Positions 1 through 10,836 of a stretch of 64,000 nt of DNA are shown here, one piece after another (within the stretch, counting starts at the first letter, position 1; the number at the start of each line of letters is the position of its first letter). Source of the DNA: Garcia nutans (taxonomy: Eukaryota > Streptophyta > Magnoliopsida > Malpighiales > Euphorbiaceae); assembly GCA_947685225.1 (NCBI GenBank), contig CANTUV010000024.1, forward strand, positions 55,828,001-55,892,000, in the 5' to 3' direction. Under the pieces are notes generated by a model, which worked only from the letters and a program-made list of their open reading frames with translations, searched no databases and was not told the origin of the DNA. The translations under genes were made by a program, and so were the position numbers.

Positions 1-1899
1 AACACCAGGTTCATTGGAACCGACCTCCTTTACAGGTCTTAATATTATAAGATTCTTAAATATAATAACATTATCCATATTACACACAATAATTAAAATA
101 AAGCATTGATATATTAAAATCAAAGCAATGTCAAAGCAAAACAAAATAAATAAATGGACACCCATCCAAAGATGGAAACATGTCCTTTCATCCCATGCCT
201 AAATAGGACACCCACCAAAAGGTAGAAACATGCCCTTTACATTGGTTCTAAAATAGAAAAGCAATTTAAATTACATGATATTTAACTAATGAGGTACCCA
301 CCAAGTGGAAACATACCTCTTACAACATTTGGAAGTCTTAAATAAATTGATAAAAGTAAATAACCATTCATCATAAATAAATCATTCATCAAAGGTATTA
401 AACATCAATAGAAAGTAAACATCCATCCATGACAAATTAAATAAACCAAGCATTGAACTTAAATAAATTAAAGCATATAAAATAAATCAAAACATAATCA
501 AATATAGAATTGAATAAGATAAATAAAAATCTAAATCATAGCTACTGTTTCCATTTTGGGTTAGTTATTTCATGTGTTTAGGGTTTTGGATTTTATGGAA
601 TTAGGCTACTGTGACTTTAAGAGAATTAAAATAGATTAAGGATTTTATGTTTTAAAAGGTTGATAAAACTCTTTGATTAACCAATTTAGAGTTTGTGGTG
701 TAAAATCATGAAACTAGGGTTTGAACACTTTAAAATACTTTTGATTTGTGATTTCAAGTTTACCGTGTGAAATTAAAATATTTGTGTTTTTATGGTTTTT
801 AAAGTTTTAAAGGATTAGGGTTTAGAAAAAATTAGGGTTTAAGGTTTTAAAGGGGTTAGGGTTTACTATTTTAGGTTTGGAAGTTGCATTTGGGTTTAAT
901 GTTTTAGAATTAGGGTTTCGGTGGATGCTTAGGTTTTTTAGAATTTGGAAAAAGCAATTGATAATTTTATGAAAGTAGACAAACGATTTAAGGTTTATAT
1001 AAATAGAAAAGTTGTTTTTAGGGCTTTTTGAAAGAAACAGAATCAAATTTTGGTTTTGAAGAAAAACATGTTAAATTAGGGTTTTAAGATTTTGAAGAAG
1101 TAAAAATAACAATTTTAAGCCCTTTTGGAAAATAAAGCAACGAATTAGTGTTTTTAACTTTAGAAAAACTAAATTAAAGTTCTAGGGTTTTTGATTTTGA
1201 AAGACATAATTTCATAATTTAGCTACTGTGAAAAAAAAAAACAATTAATACATACACCTCCTTTTGATGGTTTCTCCAAAAATAATTCTTCTTGGATGAA
1301 CAAAAACAAAGGCAGTTGCTACCTTTAATCAATTGTTAATGGCTTTGCTTCTTCATCTCTCAAAAAGTCATATTTGATTTCACTGCTTTCCCACTCAATT
1401 TCGGTTTCAAACTCTCCCAATTTTCGTCCCAATTTCTCCTTCCATTTTTTGTGTTGTTTAGTCCATATTTATAGAAGAATTTTTGATTAATTCTAGTTGC
1501 TCATGGCATACAATATTCAATAAGAAAAGGAAGCCAAAACCTAATTGTATTAGGTTTCGGAAAATTTGCGTCGGAAAATTTTGCTGGAAAAAAAAATTAC
1601 TGTGGAAAAATTGCGCTGGCGAAAAAAATTACCGCAGGAAAAATTGCGTTGGCGAAAAAGCTGCCACAGCCTGCGGGCCATTTCGACCGTAGGAAAAATG
1701 CTGCGGGCGAAATGCCCATGAACCTGCACTGACTTTCGGAGACAATTTTTTCATCGCCGATTTTTCCGTCACCAATTTTTTTTATTCATTTTTTATTTAT
1801 TATTATTATTTTTCATTTTTTTATTAATAAAAATTAGACACTAAACAAAATATTATTTAATTAAGATAATAAAAATTATTTTGGACTAATTAAAATGTA
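1..1899 (-). repeat. 3' LTR of element A, truncated by the window edge
   Basis: This segment is closely similar, in the same orientation, to about 18969-20838 in the 5' LTR of A, and is similar in reverse complement to both LTRs of B. Position 1 falls inside the LTR, so about 240 bp of its 3' end is missing. At the other end the alignment stops near 1899. The expected last 30 bp or so (the LTR start on the minus strand) is absent and replaced by unrelated sequence, suggesting a small deletion at the junction. It contains a cluster of TTAGGGTTT words at 815-918 and the TATA-like region near 1467-1475 on the minus strand. Confidence 0.85.
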
Positions 1900-3961
1900 T
1901 TCGACAACACAAAAGCAATAAGACTTAATTTTTGAGATGGTTATTTAAATTTGTTTTGGGTACTTAGACCTGAGACTGAACTTGATTTGGGTACTCGGAC
2001 CCGAGATTGGGTACTTGGACCCAGGATTGGGTAGAATTTGGGTACTTGGACCCGAGATTGGTTTGATTTGACTGACTTTTATCAGTTGAGAATTCTGGCA
2101 TAACTGGTTGTTCCACTTTTATGAATTGTAGGTCTTTACCCACTAAAAATAGATCTTTATCTATTAGAAACTAGGTCTTTAATCTAGGAACATGGATCTT
2201 TATCCATTGGAGATTTGGTCTTTACCTGTGAAATATGGATCCTTTATCCATTGGAAATCGGGTCTTTACCCTTGGAACATGGATCTTTATCCATTGAAAA
2301 TCGGGTCTTTACCCTTGAAACATGGATTTTATCCATTGAAAATCGGGTCTGTACCCTTGAAACATGGATCTATATCCATTGGAAATCGGGACTTTACCCG
2401 TGGAACATGGATCTTTATCCATTGGAAATCGGGTCTTTACCCTTGGAACATGGATCTTTATCCATTGGAAATCGGGTCTTTACCTTTCAAACATGGATAT
2501 TTATCCATTGAAAATTGGGTCTTTACCCTTGGAACATGGATCTTTATCCATTGGAAATCGGGTCTTTACCCTTGCTTTAGCTTTTTTAGCTGGACTGATC
2601 TTTTGTCTTTTGCATCTTCATTCTTTTAATATTTCTAATGTTTCATTCTTTTGTTGCACTTTTGCAAAAAATTCAGCCCTTTTTAGCTAGCATTCATATC
2701 CTCTCCTTTTCCCCTTGCGTGGCGAGATATTTGCAAGTGAGTTTGAAAATGTTTTAGATATAAACTCAAAAAATTGAAAAGGAGAAACTTTGCCCTCTGT
2801 GTAGGCTTAAACCCATGATTTTTCTATGCGAGTTCTGATTGATGTTTTTGCCGTCTAGTTCGTCGCACAAGCATGTATTTCTTCTTTTGCAAAATGACTG
2901 GAGCTTCCACAAGCAAATAGGCTTTCCATGCCCCTTGATTCGATATCTTCTTTTGATTCTTTAGTTTGCAACGTATTTGCTGTTCACTTTGAAAAGGAAT
3001 AGGCAATACAAGACAAGAAAGTGCGATGTGATATGTTCATGGATGCATGATATGCATGAATGATACTTACAGTTATTTCATTGACTCACAAACCGAGGTG
3101 TTCAGCAGAAGTGTTCTCATTGGTTCCTTTTATAAACTCTTTTACGTCTTGCATTGGAATGATCAAAAGCTTTGCATTTGTGGCTTTTATCTTCAAGATG
3201 TTGAAAACACGAGTGGTGGAGATCCAAGTTGCAGAGTCAGGGATGCATCTATTTCAAACTATGTCTTAGCATGTCAATTGATAGCTTCTTCATAGCCTTG
3301 CCAATAACCATTTCCTTCGCCCAATATGTCCTTTGGAGGTTCAACATACTTCCCTTAACTTGAAGGCTTTGTATGACAAAACACTTTTTTTTTTAATTTT
3401 GATTTTGAAATCAAATGTTGGCTTTATCAAATTAATGTCAGTGTACATCAAGACTTGATTTTCCAAATTAACATATCTATGACATGACAACCCTAGTTAC
3501 GTACTAAACTCGGGAATCATTTCTATTTAAGTACGAACTGTTGCACTTCAGATAGGCACATACATATTACTTGGCCAAAGGTCTCATTGAGTTTAAATAT
3601 TGTCTATCTCATATGCATGCTTATCCAAACTATCTCCACTAATAGACTCTACCTACCAAGAGAGATCAACAGGTCTTTGATAGGCTTGAAATGGGGTCTA
3701 TAAGGGACACGAGTTTAAATGAAGGCCATTTTCAGATAGGAGCTGGTGTGACACAATGGAGAAACTCTCACACTACAAATTTCTTGTTGGAACTTTAGAC
3801 AGCTGGGAGCAATCTTTCTAGACTCCAAATTCCTTTTATATCTTTTTGGCATTAATCTGGATCTTGATTAGGACAGTCTTTGCCCTTGCAAAAAGTTTGG
3901 TACTCAAATTCATTTATTTTCTCCTTCTCCCTTTTCTTTCCTCTTTATTCTTCTTACTCTT
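1900..3961 (-). other. 3' internal non-coding region of element A
   Basis: This stretch corresponds, in reverse complement, to 58594-61464 of element B. It holds no coding sequence that I recognise. It contains diverged copies of a GGGTACTTGGACCC-type repeat (about 1955-2055), a 43-bp tandem array (2187-2573) and then unique non-coding sequence. The site equivalent to the Copia-2 insertion in B is intact here, as TCCAC at 3635-3639. Short open frames in this area are accidental. Confidence 0.75.
2187..2573. repeat. 43-bp tandem repeat array, about nine units
   Basis: The unit alternates two mini-palindromes: GGAT-CTTT-ATCC (often extended to ATGGAT...ATCCAT) and GGGT-CTTT-ACCC. Because 43 is not a multiple of three and the unit lacks stop codons, long open frames appear in all three + frames; these are not genes. 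The corresponding part of B (about 59640-59945) has a related but rearranged array. Tandem repeats in the 3' untranslated region are a known trait of Ogre-type elements. Confidence 0.9.
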
Positions 3962-3966
3962 CCTTT

Positions 3967-5324
3967 TGTTAGTGTATATGCCCTAGGCCATCGATTTGGA
4001 CCTTAATGTTATTCATTTTGTTATTAATAAAGAAGTTTTTATTATCATTGTTATGTTTGCATGTTATATATAATAATGATTATATCCCTGGTTTATTATT
4101 GTTATGGAGATAATAATAAATATAACTAGTGTAATATTGATTTGATAATCATAAGATGATTATAGGTATGAAGATACAAATCAATATTATGGATACATGT
4201 TAGAGAACAGTGTATTGGATAGACCCACATAGATATCACTTCATGGTTTAATGTCATAAGTGTATCTCATAATAGTTTTCATTTAATCCTTTGACTTGAG
4301 ATTGTCATAGTTTCCAACATAAGGAATATTATGTTTTGACATGATCAAACGTTATCTGTAACTAGATAATTATAAAGGTTATGCTTGAACATGATATAAA
4401 TTATGTAGAGGAAAATGAACAATCAAGATGGAATTTGTCCCTCTCTATGAGAGAGATATCTTCTGGGCCCCTTGATAAGTGTAACTGAGAAATGCATGGC
4501 CATGCTCAAATAAGTTGATATAAGATCAATCTTATTTGTTTATCAGTTAACTTGGAGATCGAGTAATCATAAGTTTGGACAATATAAGTATGACATTTAC
4601 TATGACTTATGTTCAAACTAGATATCGTGTGACAAAGGGATTAATGCATGTACTATTTCAGGTTTTTCATTTATAATGATTCTCATGATTAATTGGGTAG
4701 TCGTAATGTCTTGCTAGAGGCCAATTATGATTTGTGCATTTCAATAGAGATTGAAATACACTACCAATTAATATGAGCCTATCGGGTCACACACATAGAA
4801 CGTAGGCTGTACTTAAATAATAATAATTATATTTAATTATTATTGTTAGTATTATTATTATTATTAGATATTAATAATAATATTGTTATAATAATTATTA
4901 TTAGATAATAATTATTAAAACGTGGGTCCATATGGGATATGGACAGTTAGGGTTTTGATAAAAAGAAGTCTTTTAAAACGGTTTTAAAAGGACTGGAGGT
5001 TTAATGATATTATTATTCGTTTTGCAAAAGAAAACGTAAGAAGAAAAAAAAACCTTAAAAAACCCTAGTTTCGTTTTGAAAAGGTTCAGCCACTGCCGTT
5101 GGTGAGCTAGCACTCAGACCGGCATACGTTTGTGTGGATTTCGTTAGAGGGTGTTCGTCTTCAGAAGGCAGCATCTGTTAATCATTTTTGAAGCTACACA
5201 AAAAGGTTAGTTTCAAATCTCTTTTATCGAACTGAATGGATCACATGGATCCTGTGAGTAAATCGAAAGAATTTTTGTTTTTCCGCTGCGGCAAGGGTTG
5301 CAGATTCTTAACGATTTACTAACA
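3967..5324 (+). repeat. 5' LTR of Copia-1
   Basis: The LTR is 1358 bp with TG...CA ends and would carry the promoter and polyadenylation signals. It includes an extremely AT-rich, self-complementary stretch of ATT/AAT units at about 4818-4920. It is preceded by TSD CCTTT and followed directly by the primer-binding site. Confidence 0.97.
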
Positions 5325-5340
5325 GTGGTATCAGAGCCTC
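5325..5340 (+). other. Copia-1 primer-binding site
   Basis: The sequence GTGGTATCAGAGCC directly after the 5' LTR contains TGGTATCAGAGC, the usual plant copia match to the 3' end of initiator tRNA-Met. It primes minus-strand cDNA synthesis. Confidence 0.95.
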
Positions 5341-6879
5341 TTGTTGATTCCATTTAATTCGAAATATACCATGTTGATGTGTTGATATGATCTATTGTTT
5401 TTCGAATGGCATGATTAAATTCGTTTTATCATTTGATGATGATTCGAATCTGTTATATGAGATATAACATAAATTGTTGTTGATATATGATGTCAAAGAT
5501 GACCAATTGTATAAGATACAATTCTGTGAAATCAAATTGGGGTTGGTATACGATCTGTTATGTTTTCGAATTAGGGTTAATATGATTAATTCAATTCGTT
5601 TATTCATATTGAATGTATACATAGATTTCGATTTTGATTAATATGATTATTGAGTAAATCGTTTCTAAGGTTTCTGGTAATAGTTCTCTGTTAATATGAT
5701 TAATAGATTACTATTATATTCTGTTTAATATGATTAACAGAATAAGGGTTTTGACAGAAAATAATTAATTGGATTAATGATTCTGTTTAGCTTCGAGGGG
5801 CGCTGCCCCTTCGGAACCCCGCCCGCTGACCGGCCAGCGGGAGCCCCGCCCGCTAACCGGCTAGCGGGACCGCCGTATGTTCGCGCCCTATAGTTCGTTA
5901 CCGCGACATTAAGAATGTCAATATATTTGTTTCTATTTAACATGTTAGTGATGAATATGTTATGTTTGTTTGATGTCTTGGCATGGTGCATAGCATGGCC
6001 TTATGACCTATGTGATTGGTTTATTTATATCTTAATTTTTATAAATACGGCCTGCGTGTCGTTTATTTTTGTAACTTTATAATTACTAGTTTAGTAGTTA
6101 GTTTTTATTATTAATGTAATAATGAAGACTCAAGCTTGGAGAAGAAGATGAAAATTCCATGGAGATGAAGTTGCCTTTCAAGATATGAAGAAATGTACTA
6201 TTGCAAATGTTGTAATAGATAGGTTTTCTTTTCACCTAGGGTTGCCTATATGATCTTCATTTGGTCTCATGAAGATCATATCTAGTTTGGCCATGCTATG
6301 TCACGTTTATTTTTATCAAATATGTATGAGATGCCATGTTTGATAGTTTATGTATGCATATAGGATATGATATATAAATGTCAATTTTAACATGTTTTCA
6401 AAAAAAAAATTAAATGGAATGAACCCTCACTATTAATCTAAGTTTTAATGCCATCCATGTCTTAAACACTTATCAAGGCTAAGATCACCTAAATGTAGAT
6501 TTTGCCAAAGCAAAGTACTTTAGGTCATCCTAGCAAGATATGATGAGTAATGGTGCTGCTCATGCGTTTAAAATTGGTTAGACTTAATTAGGCTATCAAA
6601 ATGGTTTTGGGCCTAAGGCATTAGATGGGGTATAACATGCTATGACATATGATGTCATGATCCCATATTATCTAAGAGTTACATCTGATGTAATTGGTAA
6701 TGGGTTACCTACCATAATAACTTGATTTTAAGTGTCATGCCAAAGCTGACTTAATATTAAGTAAAATTGGATCTTAGCCCACTAAAATGTCATTGTGATG
6801 ATTGAGGGTTATATTTTAGTGGGAGTTTAATTACTTATCACCTTTTATTAATTAAAATTTGCATATTTTGTAGATTGAA
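5341..6879 (+). other. Copia-1 untranslated leader
   Basis: About 1.5 kb between the primer-binding site and the gag start has no supported gene. Minus-strand frames here are accidental. The one distinctive item is the GC-rich hairpin cluster at 5797-5868. The leader is the expected place for dimerisation and packaging signals, but that role is inferred from position. Confidence 0.8.
5797..5868 (+). other. GC-rich stacked hairpins in the Copia-1 leader
   Basis: Three inverted repeats lie in an otherwise AT-rich leader: GGGGCGCTGCCCC (5797-5809); CCCGCTG/CAGCGGG with loop ACCGGC (5822-5841); and CCCGCTA/TAGCGGG with the same loop (5849-5868). The second and third differ by one base on each arm, so the closing pair changes from G-C to A-T while pairing is kept. 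This suggests an RNA structure, possibly a dimerisation or packaging signal, although simple duplication of a palindrome is another explanation. Confidence 0.85.
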
Positions 6880-9162
6880 ATGGCTACCAACAATAACTCC
6901 ACTTTATCACTGCGATCCATCCTTGAGAAGGAAAAACTGAAAGAGAATGGGACTAATTTTGTTGATTGGTTTAGGAACCTGAGAATTGTTCTCAAACAAG
7001 AAAAGAAGTCCTATGTGCTTGATGATGCTGTCCCTGAGCCACCTCCTGCTAATGCTTCTAATGCTGATAAGAACAAGCATAAGAAGCATATGGATGATTC
7101 CAATGACATTGGATGTCTTATGCTCGCTACTATGTGTCCAGAACTTCAGAAGGATCTGGAACACTTGGAGGCTTATGAGATGAGTGTCCATCTCAAACAA
7201 GCTTTCCAACAGCAAGCTAGGCAGGATAGATTCGACACTGCTGTTGCATTATTTGACTGCAAGATGTCAGAGGGCGAATCGGTTAGCGCTCATGTTTTGA
7301 AAATGAAGGGCTACATTGATCACCTTGCCCGACTTGGATATCCCTTGAGTCTAGAACTCTCCACGGATTTGATCCTTCATTCTTTGCCCAGCAGTTTTTC
7401 ACATTTTGTTATGAACTATAATATGAACAACATGGAAAAGTCCATTCCTGAGCTACATGGTATGCTTAAAACTGCTGAAGGGAATATCAAAAGGCCCACT
7501 AAGGCGACCCATGTATTGAATGTCAATAAGGGTAAGCCTATGAAGAAAAAAGGCAAGGCAAAGGGTAAAGCAACAGTTGCTACAAAGCCTAAGGGACAGC
7601 CCAAGCCAAAAGAACGCAAGGCACCTGTTCCTAAGGAAGGAACTTGTCACCATTGCAAGGAGCCTGGGCATTGGAAAAGAAATTGCCCACTTTATTTGGC
7701 TGAATTGAAGAAATCGAAGGGTAGTGCGACTACGTCTTCAGGTATATATGTTATAGAAATTAACTTATCTGCTTCTACTTCATGGGTATTGGATACTACA
7801 TGTGGTTCTCACATTTGTACAAATGTGCAGGGACTCAAAAGGAGTAGATCACTGAAAAGGGGCGAAGTTGACCTACGAGTTGGGAATAAAGCAAGAGTTG
7901 CTGCACTAGCTGTAGGATCTTATGAACTTCATATGCCTAATGGCTTTTTGTTAAATTTGAACAATTGCTATTATGTTCCTACTCTGAGTAGGAATCTTAT
8001 TTCAGTTTCAGTTTTGGATGATGAAGGTTTTTCATTTTTAATTAAAAATAAGACCTGTTCTATTTTTGATAAAGATGATTTGCTTTATGGTATTGCAAGA
8101 TCTTTTAATGGCCTTTATGTCCTTGACTTAGATGATTCTAGGGAGAATCATATTTATAACATAAACTCTAAGAGAATTAAGCCAAATGACCTAAACCCTA
8201 CATTTTTATGGCATTGTCGTCTTAGCCATATAAATGAGAGACGCATTTCTAAACTCCATCAAGATGGATTATTAGATTCATTTGATTTTGAATCATTTGA
8301 TAAATGTGAATCTTGTTTACTTGGCAAAATGACAAAGAATCCTTTCACCGGACAAGGTGAAAGGGCTAATGACTTGCTAGGACTAGTACATACAGATGTA
8401 TGTGGCCCGTTAAGCATTAGTGCCAGAGGAGGATATAATTACTTCATTACTTTTACTGATGATTTCAGTAGGTATGGCTATGTCTACCTAATGAAACATA
8501 AGCATGAGGCTTTTGAAATGTTCAAAACTTTTCAAAATGAAGTACAAAATCAACTTGGTAAAACTATTAAGGCACTTCGATCTGATCGAGGTGGTGAATT
8601 TTTGAGCCAAGAGTTTGACGAACATCTAAGAAATTATGGAATTGTTTCACAATTAACTCCTCCAGGAACTCCACAGTGGAATGGTGTTTCTGAAAGAAGA
8701 AATCGAACTTTATTAGATATGGTTCGATCTATGATGAGTCAAGCAGATCTTCCATTATCGTTTTGGGGTTATGCCTTGGAGACAGCTGCTTTTGTTTTAA
8801 ACCGTGTACCATCTAAAGCGGTTGAAAAGACACCATATGAGATATGGACTGGCAAAACACCTAGTTTGTCTTTTCTTAAGATTTGGGGTTGTGAGGCTTA
8901 TGTGAAAAGACCAGTTTCAGATAAGTTAGCTCCAAAATCTGCTAAATGTATCTTTGTGGGATATCCTAAGGAAACTAAAGGATATTATTTCTATATTCCA
9001 TCTGAGAACAAAGTGTTTGTTGCTCGAAATGGAACCTTCTTGGAAAAGGAATTCATTTCTAAAAGAACTAGTGGGAGCACAGTTCAATTAGATGAATTTA
9101 TAGAACCACAAGAGGATATTGAACCGCCTGTAGAAATAGTTTCAGAACCACAAGTCATCTGA
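6880..9162 (+). CDS. Copia-1 gag-protease-integrase polyprotein
   Basis: This 760-residue ORF starts MATNNNSTLSLRSIL. The N-terminal part is a copia gag (UBN2-like), followed by a basic Lys-rich stretch and a CCHC zinc knuckle at residues 256-269. The protease motif at 302-307 reads WVLDTT, where the catalytic triad is normally D-T/S-G, so the Gly is replaced by Thr. Integrase follows with an HHCC zinc-binding region from about H445 and catalytic D506, D569 and E605 with the expected D(35)E spacing. The ORF ends in the linker before RT at TGA 9160-9162. RT continues one frame over, so a single 1-nt indel between about 9140 and 9158 separates the halves of what should be one polyprotein. The product would form the virus-like particle and integrate cDNA. 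Confidence 0.95.
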   Translation: MATNNNSTLSLRSILEKEKLKENGTNFVDWFRNLRIVLKQEKKSYVLDDAVPEPPPANASNADKNKHKKHMDDSNDIGCLMLATMCPELQKDLEHLEAYEMSVHLKQAFQQQARQDRFDTAVALFDCKMSEGESVSAHVLKMKGYIDHLARLGYPLSLELSTDLILHSLPSSFSHFVMNYNMNNMEKSIPELHGMLKTAEGNIKRPTKATHVLNVNKGKPMKKKGKAKGKATVATKPKGQPKPKERKAPVPKEGTCHHCKEPGHWKRNCPLYLAELKKSKGSATTSSGIYVIEINLSASTSWVLDTTCGSHICTNVQGLKRSRSLKRGEVDLRVGNKARVAALAVGSYELHMPNGFLLNLNNCYYVPTLSRNLISVSVLDDEGFSFLIKNKTCSIFDKDDLLYGIARSFNGLYVLDLDDSRENHIYNINSKRIKPNDLNPTFLWHCRLSHINERRISKLHQDGLLDSFDFESFDKCESCLLGKMTKNPFTGQGERANDLLGLVHTDVCGPLSISARGGYNYFITFTDDFSRYGYVYLMKHKHEAFEMFKTFQNEVQNQLGKTIKALRSDRGGEFLSQEFDEHLRNYGIVSQLTPPGTPQWNGVSERRNRTLLDMVRSMMSQADLPLSFWGYALETAAFVLNRVPSKAVEKTPYEIWTGKTPSLSFLKIWGCEAYVKRPVSDKLAPKSAKCIFVGYPKETKGYYFYIPSENKVFVARNGTFLEKEFISKRTSGSTVQLDEFIEPQEDIEPPVEIVSEPQVI

Positions 9163-9199
9163 TAGACCACGTCATCAGCCTGAGAGATATGGATTTCTC

Positions 9200-10816
9200 A
9201 TGACTGAAAGTCGTGAAGTTTTGCTCATAGATCAAGATGAGCCAACTACCTATCTTGAAGCTGTGTCAGGTCCAGATTCAGAGAAATGGCTTGGAGCCAT
9301 GAAATCTGAGATGCAGTCCATGTTTGACAACCAAGTTTGGGCCTTAATTGATCCTCCTGAAGGTATTAAGACTATTGGTTGCAAATGGGTTTTCAAGAAG
9401 AAAATTGACATTAATGGAAATGTGCAAACCTATAAAGCAAGGTTGGTTGCTAAAGGTTTCAAACAAACACATGGTATAGACTATGATGAAACTTTTTCTC
9501 CAGTTGCTATGATTAAATCTATTAGGATTCTCCTTGCCATTGCTGCATACTATGATTATGTGATATGGCAAATGGATGTCAAAACCGCTTTCCTTAATGG
9601 AAATTTACTCGAGGATGTGTACATGACACAACCTGAGGGTTTTGTAAATCTTGAGAATTCTGGGAAGGTTTGCAAGCTTCAAAGGTCCATTTATGGATTG
9701 AAGCAAGCATCTCGAAGCTGGAATCTTTGTTTTGATGAAACAGTTAAGAACTTTGGTTTCATTAAAAATGAAGATGAACCATGTGTTTACAAGATGGTTA
9801 GTGGGAGTGCTATCGTGTTCTTAGTCCTATATGTAGATGACATATTGATCATTGGAAATGATGTCCCCACTTTACAAAAGGTTAAAGATTGGTTAGGGAA
9901 TTCTTTTTCAATGAAGGACTTGGGAGAGGCTGCATATATCCTTGGTATAAGGATCTATAGAGATAGATCTAGAAGGATAATTGGCTTAAGTCAAAGTACA
10001 TACATTGACAAAGTGTTGAAGAGGTTCAGTATGCAAGATTCCAAGAAAGGATTCTTGCCTATGTCACATGGTATTCATCTTGGCAAGAATCAATGTCCTA
10101 AGACATCTGAGGAGCGAGATAGAATGAATAAGATCCCTTATGCTTCTGCTATTGGATCTATTATGTATGCCATGCTATGTACTAGACCTGATGTCTCATA
10201 TTCTTTAAGCACAACAAGTAGATATCAAGCTGATCCTGGTGAGGGTCACTGGACAGCTGTTAAGAACATTCTTAAGTATCTAAGAAGAACTAAGAATGTT
10301 TTCTTAGTTTATGGAGGTTTGGAAGATGAACTAGTTGTAAATGGTTACACAGATGCTAGTTTCCAAACTGATATAGATGATTACAAATCGCAGTCAGGTT
10401 TTGTATTCACATTGAATGGTGGAGCCATTACTTGGAAAAGTTCCAAGCAAAGCACAGTAGCAGATTCTACAACAGAAGCTGAGTATATAGCAGCATCAGA
10501 TGCTGCTAAGGAAGCAGTTTGGCTGAAGAAATTCATCACTGAGCTTGGAGTGGTGCCTAGCATTGCTAATCCTATGGCTATCTATTGTGACAACAATGGT
10601 GCCATAGCGCAAGCAAAAGAGCCAAGGTCCCATCAAAAATCTAAGCACATACTCAGGCGATTTCACCTCATTCGAGACATCATTTATAGAGGTGATATCA
10701 AGATATGCAAAGTTGACACAAATGACAACATAGCAGATCCATTGACAAAGCCTCTCTCGCGGGTCAAGCATGATCAGCACACTAGGTCTATGGGCATGAG
10801 ATATTTGTTAGACTAG
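9200..10816 (+). CDS. Copia-1 reverse transcriptase-RNase H
   Basis: This ORF has 538 residues from its first ATG, and the homologous frame is open back to about 9152 (reading ...RHQPERYGFLM), so the ATG at 9200 is probably internal. RT motifs include the GCKWVFKKK and KARLVAKGF stretches and the catalytic YVDD at residues 211-214. RNase H follows with GYTDAS at 382-387 (catalytic D385), the TEAEY motif and the C-terminal ADPLTKPL motif. Together these copy the RNA into double-stranded cDNA and remove the RNA template. Apart from the frameshift that uncouples it from gag-integrase, the frame is intact. Confidence 0.95.
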   Translation: MTESREVLLIDQDEPTTYLEAVSGPDSEKWLGAMKSEMQSMFDNQVWALIDPPEGIKTIGCKWVFKKKIDINGNVQTYKARLVAKGFKQTHGIDYDETFSPVAMIKSIRILLAIAAYYDYVIWQMDVKTAFLNGNLLEDVYMTQPEGFVNLENSGKVCKLQRSIYGLKQASRSWNLCFDETVKNFGFIKNEDEPCVYKMVSGSAIVFLVLYVDDILIIGNDVPTLQKVKDWLGNSFSMKDLGEAAYILGIRIYRDRSRRIIGLSQSTYIDKVLKRFSMQDSKKGFLPMSHGIHLGKNQCPKTSEERDRMNKIPYASAIGSIMYAMLCTRPDVSYSLSTTSRYQADPGEGHWTAVKNILKYLRRTKNVFLVYGGLEDELVVNGYTDASFQTDIDDYKSQSGFVFTLNGGAITWKSSKQSTVADSTTEAEYIAASDAAKEAVWLKKFITELGVVPSIANPMAIYCDNNGAIAQAKEPRSHQKSKHILRRFHLIRDIIYRGDIKICKVDTNDNIADPLTKPLSRVKHDQHTRSMGMRYLLD

Positions 10817-10821
10817 GCCTA

Positions 10822-10836
10822 GTGCAAGTGGGAGAC
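10822..10836 (+). other. Copia-1 polypurine tract
   Basis: The purine-rich sequence GTGCAAGTGGGAGAC lies directly before the 3' LTR, the expected position of the plus-strand primer in plant copia elements. Confidence 0.85.

Noticed and set aside
2192..2690. Overlapping open frames of 98-145 codons in three frames
   Set aside because: They lie in a 43-bp tandem repeat lacking stops; all frames stay open and encode low-complexity repeats with no domain.
5734..5991. Minus-strand frame of 85 codons in the Copia-1 leader
   Set aside because: It is created by the GC-rich palindromes, has no homology that I recognise and is antisense to the element.
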